From Saururus chinensis (taxonomy: Eukaryota > Streptophyta > Magnoliopsida > Piperales > Saururaceae), in NCBI GenBank assembly GCA_035235625.1, contig CP141143.1, forward strand, positions 27,786,592-27,850,591: a stretch of DNA of 64,000 nucleotides. The letters run 5' to 3'. A model generated the notes under the pieces. That model saw only the letters and a list, made by a program, of their open reading frames with translations. It did no database searches and had not been told where the DNA came from. The stretch's first letter is position 1. Each line of letters begins with the position of its first letter. Both the position numbers and the translations under genes were made by a program. This document shows positions 1 through 12,100 of the stretch, piece after piece.

Positions 1-153
1 ACCATAATGGACGCCATAGTGTCTTCACAATTTGAAGTTCTTGATTGCAAAAAGAGCCAGTTGCACCGTAATTCACCAGCACCTTATATAACATCTTCAC
101 TTCAGCAGGATGCAGCAAACAAACTACATTTTGCTGCTGCACATACCATGAAA
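1..153 (+). CDS. topA-like: Topoisomerase exon a (continues upstream of window)
   Basis: Open from the window edge in frame 1 to the donor GTCAGT at 154. It encodes 51 residues ending AAAHTMK and carries the type IA core motif PYITSSLQQDAANKL. The ATG at 7-9 is internal, not a start: the frame stays open to position 1 and the family needs several hundred residues before this point. Confidence 0.88.
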
Positions 154-3100
154 GTCAGTGATATTTTCTTTGTCATATCTATATCCTCTTTGTTATAATA
201 TGTATCATTTGGCTTTCAAATATTTCCTTATTTGTTAATAGCTCATAAGTTGTTAATTGTTCAAGAGTATGCACCTTTTTGACAAGCCGCAATGCTGATT
301 TTGTTTTTTAGCATCCAGTTGCCTGAACTGCCCCATGTAATTTTGTCCCATGTAATTTTGCATCATCTGCTTTACTCTTAACCATCAGGTTGCCCTACTA
401 TTTGATCTTGAGCTCAACCTAATTTGAGAGCCTAGGACTAAAATCATGTGTGTTCATATTCCCTTTGAATATTAACTTATTTGTTAATAGTTTATGAGTT
501 GTTAATTGATCAAGAGTATGCACCTTTTCGACGAGCCATGTCGATTTTATATGAGTAATGCTGATTTGGTTTTATAGCAGCTAGTCACCCGAACTGTCCC
601 ATGTAGTTTTACTTCATCTGCTATACTTAATCATCAGGTTGCCCTACTATTTGAACCTGAGCTGAACCTTATTTGAGAGTTTAGGACTAAAATCATATTT
701 GTTTATAATCTTACAAAAAATGTTTCATGGTTGATGGTCATGCTTGTTACTTTCGATTGCAGTTGGCTCAGAAGCTTTATGAGGGTGTTAAACTTTCTGA
801 TGATGAAGCAGCAGGGCTGATCACGTACATGCGGACTGATGGATTTCATGTAGGTATTACACTTAATGATTTCCTTCTTGTTGAGATTGCTTGAGTATTT
901 CTAAAGTTGTTTGAAAGTGAATGACAGTCTTGCTACTTCCAGTAACTTTAATTCAACAGCTTCAACGTCTAGATTTTTTTGCATGTGGATCTACAAATTT
1001 GCTAATTTGCAGGTGTTGTGTCAGCAAAATTTGCTTTGAGTTTTTGTGTTCGCTAAGCTTTTGATTCTTGTTATTTCCTTGTGCTTCTTTTGCTAAAAAT
1101 TAAAAACGCATTCATATTTGGCGTCACTGGATTAATCATGATAAAAAATTGCAGATAATTATATAGAATAGTTGTGAATGATTTCCGTAGTCATTTGCTT
1201 ATGTTGATATGAGGACACCACGTGGACCCTGGATGATTTGGTGATTTTTCATCTCATTAGGAAATTAATCTGTTTATGTAGGTTTACTTAGTAGTGGTTT
1301 ATCCTGAGTAGGGTTTTTTTTGGTAACTCTTTGTTTAGGATGGTTCCTATTTCAGTATGAGTTGTATTTCTTATTGGAGTCATATTGTAAGCATATAAAA
1401 ATCTAGCTATATGTGAGTGAAATAGACCGTTCTAAATTTTAAAATATATATTGAAGAAGATATTCTCCTTTTGGTGCTGAAGCCGAACAAAACCCTTGGT
1501 TCCAAAGCCTAGGTTATCTTCCCATCAGGTGCGGACTCTGGAAGTCATCCCCTTCTCTTCCCTTGCCATTTTCCCAATGTACATCTTGATTTCCACCGTT
1601 TTTAGTCGTAGGATGCTTGTCCTGCATCAGTTGAATTTATGATAAATGGCCTTTAGCCTTAAAGAAAATTTATGGAAAGATAGGACAAGAGTGAGATCTG
1701 GGATATTATATGGCTCATAATGCAGACGACAAAAAAAGCCATATTGATGAGATGACTGTGGCAGAAATGAAAATCTTAAGATGAATGAGGGGGAATTCTA
1801 TTAAGGATCATATTAGATATGACTATATTAAGGACTTAAGAGGAGTCTTGTTGGTGATATATGTAGAAAAAGCTGATTGAGATGATTCGGTTATGCTCAA
1901 AGGAAACAGCTCAAGGAGACGTCACCTCTGGAAGAATAGAGGAAGACCAAGGATGCCTTAGAAGGAGCTAGTGTAAAAAGACTTGGTAATGTATAAGGTT
2001 TGCAATCTTGGTCACGGCTGCCATCTTGGCTGGCCAAAAAGTTCAAGACTCATCAAGATCTTGGCAAGGTAAGTAAAGGTTTATTTAAAATAATGTTAGG
2101 AAAACAAAAGTATTTAAAAGAATTCCTCCTTTTTTATGTATATCCAATTTAATAGATTCATTATATTAGTGGTTCAGCATACAAATGTAAGTTTTTTAAA
2201 TAAAAGTTTACATGAGAGGTGAATTCGGGAGAATCTCAGCCAATTTCCTTCAATCAACAACTAAAAAAAAATGTTAAGAATTCCCTCTATTAACTTCCTT
2301 TTTAAAATTATTGGGAAGAATGCACACGCACTGCATGTGTAACAACAAAAGATATAAAACAATAAAAAAAAACTATTCATTCGTTATTACTTAAAATTAC
2401 ACCATTAGATCTATATATTGGTATCTATATTGTATTAAGACTGTATTGGAGTGTATTGAATGATATATGGTTATTATGAAATATTAACTAAATAGGTATG
2501 GGAGCGTATGATTTAATTGTCTGCTTATACCTTTAATAGAGGGATTTCTTTCTACTTGGTTGCCAAAATTTGCTTTCCAACACTTTCCCCTCCAAGTCAT
2601 ATATTTCCATGGCATCACAGAAAACTTTCCAGCAAGTTTGTTCGCAGAAGAAGCATCACTGAAACGGCAATGTCATCAAGCAAAGTTGCCATCTGTCTAC
2701 ACCCAAAAAGAACAATCCTTTCAAGCGCCGGTGAAGTGCAGAGCAAAAAGGACATGGCAGCACTGTCAGCTAAGCCCAAATCAGTACCTTTCTGAATAAC
2801 TTGGACAGTTCATGCTCTTTTCTTCTCCTGTTGCAGCAGCTTTTCTCCTTTAAAAGCTGCATGGACCAGTGACCAGGGCAGCAAAACATATATAGCGGCT
2901 TTGCCAAAATAAAAAATTTCTAGATCTACTGCCCCCCTTTCCCACTGAATTTTAGGGAGGACTCCTCTTCCTCGAAAGCAGTGGGCGCCTTTTTGTCTGA
3001 TATTGCATGCAATAGTTGTGCAGCACTGCCATTTTCCTTGTGCAAAACCTTCACCAACTGAAACTTCATGCAGATCACTACAAGCACCAATAGTAGGAGG

Positions 3101-6100
3101 TGGGTCTGCTCAACGGGTTCACCGCTGGAATTGAACTGCAATTCCAGTGGGAAGCAGCCACCGTCCGAGCCCATGTCTCCTTCTAGGTTGACCTCCCCTT
3201 GCTACTGGAGCCCACAGTGGAATTTTCTCTTCTGGTATGGCATCGCATCCATTGCTACTTAGATGATTGAGGATTTTGCAGCAGAAGAGCATCTAGATGG
3301 TTCTGCTGCTGCCACCAAGGGCACCAAATCTGCGGTTGAAGTGACGATGGAAGATCTCATGATATGGTCAGCACTTTTAGTGCCAAAGGTGTGGTTGGTG
3401 TTGGTGGCGAAGCAGCCATGGTTATGGTTGAAGGATGGTGGGGGCGGAGGAGGTTGTCATGATTGAAGAAGAGGTGGGATGGAAGAGGAGGTTGGAAGAA
3501 GAATTTGGGGCAAGAGTTTTGGAGGAATCACTGAGAGGAAAGGGGGAGGCTATAGTCACAATGGAAGAGAACAACACAATCTCAAGGGAACTGTTGTGTT
3601 TAAAGTCCAGTTAATACGGGTTGTTATTTGACTTAAGCTGTTAGGCATCATCATAAGGGTAATAGAGGATTAATAGTAATAATTTATGAATAATACAGGA
3701 AGAAAACCAAAAATTTAGAAGAGAATGACATCATCTCAAGGGAAGAGTCATGTGTAAAGTTCAATTTACCTGTTTTTAATTGAGCTAGGATGTTGGCCAT
3801 CATCACAAGGGTAATAAAGGATTAATAGTAATATTTTGTGGGTAATTCATTAAGAAAGCTCTCAATCTAAATCCTTTCCTTGACATTTTATCTCGATCAC
3901 CTTGGTGAGAAGCAAGATCTCGTTAAGATTGCAAACCTTGGTGATGCATGAGTTGAATGTGGAAATGATTCATTGTAGGAGCAAATGCCCAAGACCCTGT
4001 TGTCGATCCCACACAAATGGGACAGGGTGTTGATATTGATAATGGCTTATGTCCTGAAAATTAATACATATTCTTTGTAAAACATGATCCAGTTACAAGT
4101 AGTCTAGCAAATTGCTTGTGGTATGGGGCTTGGTGTACATTGTTGGGCCATTCCTTAACAGTTGTTGAGGCAACTTGGTTTTAGCAATGTTCTCCATAAG
4201 CACTGCATGTAGCACTCATGCAGTTGTGAGGAGTATCAGATGCAACTGTAAATCCAAAAGATGGAAATATACTTACGACTTGCAGGAGTAGGATCTTGAT
4301 GGTTGCGGCCTTTTCTTGGACATGGCAGGCTTTGCTTTTAGAAGGATCCAGTTGCTGAATACTTGTAAGATTCAGAATAGGCTTGAGTGGCAAAGGCATA
4401 TGCGGTTGCATTTGTGCTTGCGGAAGATTTCCTAGTGTTCAGGTAGGCTTAGGTTTCCTAGTTGGGCTAGGCCAAGCCAACTGTTATAATCGTCACCCTG
4501 AGACAGATCATCCAGATCATAGTCGATTGTGGGAGTGAGTAGATTAGGAGCAGATCATCCAGTAAACTTCTTGATGTCTCTTCATTTATTCTCTCTTTAC
4601 TATCCCTTAGAAGAATGTATTACCTTGCTCAGTAGCTCTTTAGTTCTCATCTTGCTGGTTATATAAGTCATCGTAAGTACTTGCGTGACACTATCTCATA
4701 GGGGATCAAGAAGGTTTCCCAAAAACAAAGCAAGGGTGAGTATAAACCTAGTAAGGTTTTGAAAACTTACATTAACCCCCTGCATCGACATTCAAAGCAA
4801 ATTCCTTACACAAACTTAGTGTAGATAAATCTCAGAAGTATAATTCGAAAATCTTACACAACCATCTGTTGTAAATGAATCTCAATAATTTGTCACAAGA
4901 CAATATAACCAATGTAACAAAAAAAAAATCTGTCACTTGTTGCATGTTACTTTACATTCTAAATACCAAAAATATTAGAAATCCCTACACTAGCCTAGAG
5001 TCCATTCCATAAGTTTCAATAAATAAATAATCTCAATCATTTCAGCCCAGGGCAAGAAATTTGTCTTTTTGGATGTAAAACCCTATGCATTCGGACATAA
5101 AACCATTTCATCGATCGGCAACACTATGCCAATCAAACTGCGTGTAACCGATTGATCGCCTAGTGGGACTGATCAATTGGCCAAACACATTTAAAGAAAA
5201 ATTGCAATCGATCATCAAATCATTATAATTCTTCGTGACATCAATTCTAAACTCTTAATTATGAAAAGCCCTATCAAACCCATGCAAAAGGATGTAAAAA
5301 CAAAATCAAAATCTTCTCGAAGAGAAGAATCAAGACAACTCCATTCATCATCAAGAAACATGATTAACAACATTAAACAAGGTGTTAATGCAATAAATTA
5401 GTTCATCGATAGGCAACACTGGGCCAATCAAACTCTATGTAGCAGATTGATTGCCCAGTGGTCGATCAATCAGCCAAACACAGTTACGGGAAAACTATGA
5501 TTTTCAACTAAAATCAATGCGATCAATCATCAAATCATCATAATTCTTCATGACATCAATTTTAATCTCTTAATTATGAAAAACCTTATCAAACTCATTC
5601 AAAAGCATGTAAAAATAAAATCAAAATCTCTCCAAGAGAAGAATCTTAATATATTGCCATTCATCATCAAGAAACATGATTAACAACATTAAACAAGGTG
5701 TTAATGCAGTAAATCATTCTCAAAACATAAACCCCTTACCTCTAGGGCAGAGAAACACTTATAATCCTCCTAAATCAATAGATCCCTAATCCAAAAGATT
5801 AAGTTTTCCATTAGCCCTAAGCATAAATTATAATCTCTACCAACTAGAGGCTTATAAGTATGATAAACAAGTGATTTCAAGCACTTCCTTGAATCTAAGG
5901 AATTCTAAGCATGCATCACAAGGTTTTTTCAATAAAAAACAAGTTCTAGGGTTCTATAAATTGATTCAAACAAGAGAGATTTGGAGGTTTTCAATAGAAA
6001 GATACATGATAATAAGGATTAGGCATGAAAGGCCTTCAATTTTTCATCAAAATTCAATAAATTAAGAAAAATAATTCAAATTTACTCACCCTGAGTGAAG

Positions 6101-9100
6101 TTAGGGCACAAAAATCTCATCCACTTTCGAAAGTTTTAAAAACTCTCTCAATAAGATCCCTCTAGAATATTTATAGGTGATGGGGATTAAGATTTTTAAT
6201 CCCCTTAAGACTTAGACTGCTAAACCACCTTTGGGCAAACCCAAATCGGCCCCCAAATTCCTATTCCCGTCAGTCAACTTAAATGGGTCCAAAAGGCTTA
6301 AGTAAAGGGCCCAATTCTAGATCTAATTTAGGTAATTGGGTATAGTGCATAAGCACAACTTTAATCGGTTATATCTAACTTGTTTGAACTCCGATTTGCG
6401 CATTCTTGGTGGCATTTCAAAGCTCTTTTTATGTAGTTTTTAACCATATCAATCTCAGCCCTAAATATATCTTATTCAAGTAACTAATAAAGTTAAAGGG
6501 TCAAACTCCTTAAATTTCTACATGTCCACCAAAAATAAAACAATTAGAAAACGAAAATTACTGGATCTTATAGTGGAGGTCATAGAAGTTGCAGTGCCCT
6601 TGTCAAAGCTTTGCAGTGTTGTTTTTTAGCTTCCATTGTGATATCACTTGTTTTCTTGAAAGTTGAAATTTCAGCCCAATTTGAATAACTGAGAATTCTC
6701 GAGCATGCAATGGGACCAAAACAAAATGTGACCTTGCATATGTTGGGATAGGGCCCTAAATTTCTCTTCTCATATGTATGTATCTATGTCTCTCTGAGTG
6801 TATGTGGTTTTATTAATAAGCCGAACTCTCTGCATTGTTCTTTTTTTGCTTTAGTTGATCACATGAATGATTAAGGTGTTGTATGTGGATTTTGTATTGC
6901 TGTTGTATAAACATTAAATCGTATGCTTTGGATCTTCTTTACTTCTCCTTTAGCTTATGCAGTTTCTATCTTGTTCCGCTATTGTAAATACTTCTGACTT
7001 TTGCAGAGATCTTGCACACTTTCGAACTTTGTTTCTGGTCTAACTTTTTTCCGTGGGTCTTAAGTGATGTTTTGAATATTTGTTTCACTAATTTGTTCTG
7101 TGTATGTTTTTCCTTTTTAAGATCTCTGAGGAAGCTGTGAGGGATATTCAATTATTGGTCGTGGAGAGGTGAGCATTGCCTCTGGGTCATTTCTTTTTCT
7201 TTAATATGCATTGACATATCCATCTCTATGTATACTGGTGCACTATGATTTAGCCTCTGGGTCATTGCTAATCTTGAAAATATCTAGGCAACAAACAAAA
7301 AGTGAACATGATTTAGCAACTTGAGCAAGTTCATTTGTTTTTTTAATGGGCTTTCAGCAGTGATCATAAGTGTTGAAATCTGTTGTCCAGGTATTTTCTG
7401 AACAACCTTGAAATTGTGTAATTGCCTTGTACTTGAATATGTGTCAAGCAGATTTTTGCAACATTTTGAGTGTGTGCTCCAATAGGCTTGGGACACGTTG
7501 AGTTGTACAAGCATTAGCCTATGTTACAAAAACTTTTGGGGTTAATATGGTTACTACGACAAATCTGCAATTGGTGAAATTGCATGCTTTTGTTATACCA
7601 ATGTGTGCTTATGTTATACCTCATGTCAATGGAAAATTTGTGATCCTATTTCAAACAATATTTACAAGTTTCAGTTTCTATATTACAGTATCCTTTGGCC
7701 TATTAGAACACTTTTCACTTGTCCAGTTATAGAAAAGATGTAGCAGTTGAGTGTCATTGTCCTTTGTTGTTGTCTTTTATGGTAGAAAGTATTGATTGTG
7801 TTGATTGGTAGAATAGAATAAGCATCTTAGTTGAGTTAATTGAGTCTATCTTGGTAATATCTTCTATCCCATGCTTGAAGCCCGAGGTTTAGCCAATTTT
7901 TTAAACTTACATTAGGTAACATAGTCTCTGGCTGCAACAATGGTACTTAGCTAGCACTGGGCATTGCTAAAACTAGGGCTGGGAAAATTCAACCCGACTT
8001 GAACCCGATCCACTTAACCCGCACCCCACCCGACCCACTTAAGAATGGGATCAGGGTTAGGGTTAGGGTTGGGTCGAGATTTACCTGCACAACCCGACCT
8101 CGACCCTATTAAATTATTTAATGATAACATGACACAAGGTGGAAAAGATTAGAAAGACATTTTCTTAGAATTCCATTTTCTCTTAGAATTTATTTTATTT
8201 GATAGTTAATTGGTAACTTCTGTGGGATTCTTATGATTTTGTACGTGTATCTTATAATGCTGCAATGCTCACTTTTAAAATTTCAGTTTCTCAAATAACA
8301 CAGAAAGTGTTTGAAATCTATTTATAATTTTGCAATGTATCTAAATTCTTTTTATGTTTGGCCTCTGCAAAAATAAAGTATAAAATATTAAGTGAACAAC
8401 AAAATTAATTGAAAGAAAAGGTAGGGTTACCTGCAAACTTGACCTAACCTAAGTAGGTTTAGGGTTTGCATTTTCTACCTGTTTCATAACAGGGACGGGT
8501 CATGACCCGACCTGATTTAAGTGCGACCCGACCCGATTCCCAGCCCTAGCTAAAACTATCTTATTTTTTCTCCAACTCTGCTAATGGTTTAGAATGCCAG
8601 TGTCATTGATGGAGAGCACCTTATCAGCATTTTGATTGCACTAATTTAAACAAAATGGAAGGGTGTGCATACATTATATTTATGAAATTACTGTTTCTTG
8701 TGACTTTTGGATGGTCGATTTACAATTCCCACATGGTGTTATGCTGTTTGTATGTATAAAAAAAATGTTAAGGTAATGCTGATAAGCTAAAAGTCTTAAG
8801 ATGTTTGAGCTTGTTATCTGAACATGAGTTTCATCCTTAAAATAATGGATATTTTTTTTCAAATGGGACCCAAGCCTAATTCCATGAATTTCTTAAATGA
8901 AAAGGAAATCCTTGTTGAGATGATATCTTAAGGATAATATATAAGTTTTTCTATGCACCAAAGTTCAAAAGTTTCCTTTTCTTTTTATCTGGGAACATTA
9001 AGAATTTTTATTCTGTTTCTGTAGGTGGAGAAAGAATCAAATAAGGTTCATTAGTAAAAAAATTCGTAACAGGACATCCCATCTGTACGAATCTATATAG

Positions 9101-12100
9101 CGTCATCCAGAAAATGAATCGATTCTCTCATTGTTTAAAAGAATCCATTCATATTATTCTATGGAAAGGCCAGATAGTATGAATCAATCACCTTGGAATG
9201 AAATGAAATTCCATTTAGGTCCTATTAATGTTATCCTTGATCTGTCTCACCATTAGATTGATAAAAAACCCAAAGGAATATTATCCTATGATTCTGTAAA
9301 ATCATGTTGCTATACATACGAAAATAATATCCCATGGCTCTGTAAAATCATGTTGCTATACAGACAAAAATATTATCCTATGGTTCTGTAAAATCATGTT
9401 GCTATACAGACAAAATATTATCCTATGGTTCTGTAAAATCATGTTGCTATGCATACAATGATAACAGTTGTTTGAGCTTTTTGGAAAAAAAACAGTTTTT
9501 TTTGTCTTATATTATACTTATGTATGCAGGTGTTTTAAGCTCCTTTATGATGCTAATGTTTCATTTTATTTATTTTGACTTTGTTTTATTGCCATTATTT
9601 ATGACAGGTTTGGGCAGAATTTTACTGCAACCAACACTAAGCACTATAAGAAGGTTAAGAATGCCCAAGAAGCACATGAAGCCATACGACCAACCAATAT
9701 ATGGAGATTGCCATGTAATAAGACTGCAAACCGAGTTTTTGTTTTTCATTTAAAGCCACCTACAGTACATGTCATAGTTTGTTCAGCTCATGTTAGCTAT
9801 ATACAACTGGGTATTTGTGATCTTTACTTTTAGCAATTTTTGTAAATGTCAGCTATGCTAGTTGGCGTACTTGATGAAGATTCTCTTAAGCTATACACAC
9901 TTATATGGTCGCGGACAGTGGCATGCCAGATGGCGCCCGCTTGTGTTAATCAGGTATGTAGCATCTTGAGAGTTGAAGTGAACAGCATTGCGCATTTGCA
10001 TTTTCATGTCTTTGAGCGAGCCCTCTTCTTTAGCTTTCTCTAAAATTTGGGGTAGTTATTAACAGTTCGAGAGACAAGAGCACAGAATTACAAAGTTCAT
10101 CCTTCATATTTTTCTGAAATCTTAAATTTGACATCAATCTTGTTAAGTTTATGCCAGTTTGTACAAGGAACATCTCAAATATTTTTAAAAATGAAAATTT
10201 TATTCTGAAAACCTTAGATGATTCGTTTACAATTAGTGATCTTTTTGATGTCCAGGTTCTCTTTTCTAAATGGTAGAATAATAATGTAAAATGAAGTTAT
10301 GCATCTTCAGCAGATACTTAGGAAGACCGTAGATGACTCATTTTAAATTAGTAATCTTTTTTGGTGTCCAGGTTTTCTTTTCTAAATAGTAGAATTATGT
10401 TGTAAGGTGAAGGTTTGCATCTTCAGCGGAAAATTGCATCTATATGGGAATATTTGTTGAAAACATTACTCCCACATGGATTCTTAATCTGCATTGTGAT
10501 TTTGATCATCACATGGTCAATCAGTTGAATGGTATTTATGGTCTCATTCCCCTTTATTAGGGTGAGGTGTAGGTTGCTGAAGTCTTTCAAGCCTGATTTA
10601 TAATTGGGACAATTGCTAGTGTACAAAGCCTAAATGGCACAAAAGGAGCAGAGCCCCTAGTGGAATCTTCAGGCTCCACATGGTTGGGGACTATATGAGA
10701 TTGAAAGCGAGTATTGAAATAGGATGCCTCTTAAATGTGGCCCTTATCTAATGTGTGGACATCCTCTGTTGAGCCATGTGAATTTCCAGCATAGTTTAGG
10801 GACTGAAAAGCTCTGCATTAGATGAAGGTCTCATGTTATAATTGATCAAACTATTTACTACTGGAACACCCTTACTTTCGTAGCGATTGTTTGATCCCTT
10901 TGGTCACACACCTACTGAACTTATTCCAAACCTGCAGTTATATTTATCCTTTTCTTTGTTATTTTTTTTCTCCCCAACGTTTCTCTCTCTCTCTTTATTT
11001 TTTCTGTGGTCTAGTGGGCCTGGTAGTGAGTAATTGGCCTCTTGTATTTGTTTTACTAATGAGATGTCATATATAGACATAATTTATGCATTTAGACATT
11101 GCTCAAAGCTAAGGTTGATTCCTGTAGTTTGGCAAGTAAAAGCTTTACATTGATAATCAAGTAAACAAACTTATGACTTCACCTAATTAAAATGTTAGGA
11201 TCCTTTTGTCCCATACCCTGCATTTAGGATTGCTATTATTATCTGCATATGGAACCCTACTTTGGCTGTTGTAAGCTTGAGGTTTTGCATTTATGTGGTA
11301 GATGCTTTTTAAATTTTTTTTTTCTTAGATGTTTTTTTTTGAGCTTTACTCAGCTTCTTTTGAGGAAATAATACTACAGTTGCTTATTGACTGTGAGCAC
11401 TGCTCCGTTGTTCATTTAATGTTGATAACAGGTCTCTGCACTTTCCATTATAGCTGTTGTAATGAATGGTCATAGAAACCTCTGCGAGATATAAATTGTC
11501 TATTTGCTCCTTCAATAGGCAAGATAGTGAAATTTCCTAATTAATAAATGCTTATGTTAAAATGATTGAACAGGTACAAGTCGATATGGGAAATGCTGAA
11601 GGCATAAGTTTGCGATCAGTGGCCTCAAAAACTGGGTTTCTTGGATTCAGAGCAGTTTATAAGGTCTGATTTTTGTTTTTTGTTACTGAAGTGTCTGATT
11701 GCTGTCAATTTTAAAATGAGAACATCCATTTTCCTGTTTTTCAAAAAGGATGAAATATATTTTTTAAGAGGAAGTTTAGCTCGAGCTGTAGCTCCTTGAC
11801 CATCAGATCATGGTTCAGGGAGCCAGAGCTGCAGCTCTGGCTAGTTTTTTCCATTTTTCAGTGGGGCTCTGGGCAATATTTTATGCGGCAGAAAATTTAT
11901 TGCAATTGATGTGAAAGGTAATGACTTTTTGTACTGAACGAAGAGTTGATCTCTCTGGAGTAGTGGGTAGCTTTGAGAAACAGATCAATCTTTGAAACAG
12001 TCCTGAATAAAATAACTGCTGAAGTCCTGACAGCACTGGTGGCAGAGAACGTACACAATCCGTTTACTAACTGCTCAGGAATCAAGCTTATCACAGCGTG

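Larger units (their letters stand above)
4482..6572 (-). mobile_element. Minus-strand LTR remnant (chromovirus-like)
   Basis: Read on the minus strand, the right end starts TATAAGATCCAGTAATTTTC, close to the TGTAAGATCC start of the LTR at 37542. A TATA-like box (6168-6175) follows about 400 nt in. The block at 6390-6450 (ACTCCGATTTGCGCATTCTT then GGTGGCATTTCAAAGCTC) matches 30230-30285, at the same distance from the end of the LTR at 25916-30413. Near the other end is GGGTGAGTATA (4734-4744), as in other LTRs here. No matching target-site duplication was found, so the ends are approximate. Confidence 0.5.
850..7121 (+). other. Intron 2 (6.3 kb)
   Basis: GTAGGT donor, TTTTTAAG acceptor. It holds a LINE fossil (1722-2000), an unassigned GC-richer stretch (2517-3540), a short tandem duplication (3540-3850) and a minus-strand LTR remnant (4482-6572). 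In 850-1700, 3851-4480 and 6573-7121 I see only AT-rich sequence without coding signal. Confidence 0.85.
7169..9607 (+). other. Intron 3 (2.4 kb)
   Basis: Holds a hAT-like element (7974-8548) and a four-copy tandem repeat (9277-9460). The remaining stretches 7169-7965, 8557-9276 and 9461-9607 show nothing beyond AT-rich intron sequence. Confidence 0.85.

Noticed and set aside
7-198. Small gene starting at the ATG at position 7
   Set aside because: The first 49 codons are an internal topoisomerase exon; the frame then runs into the intron after the donor at 154.
8048-8068. AGGGTTAGGGTTAGGGTT looks like telomeric repeat
   Set aside because: Only three units, TTAGGG rather than the usual plant TTTAGGG, and it lies inside a hAT-like element with exact ends.
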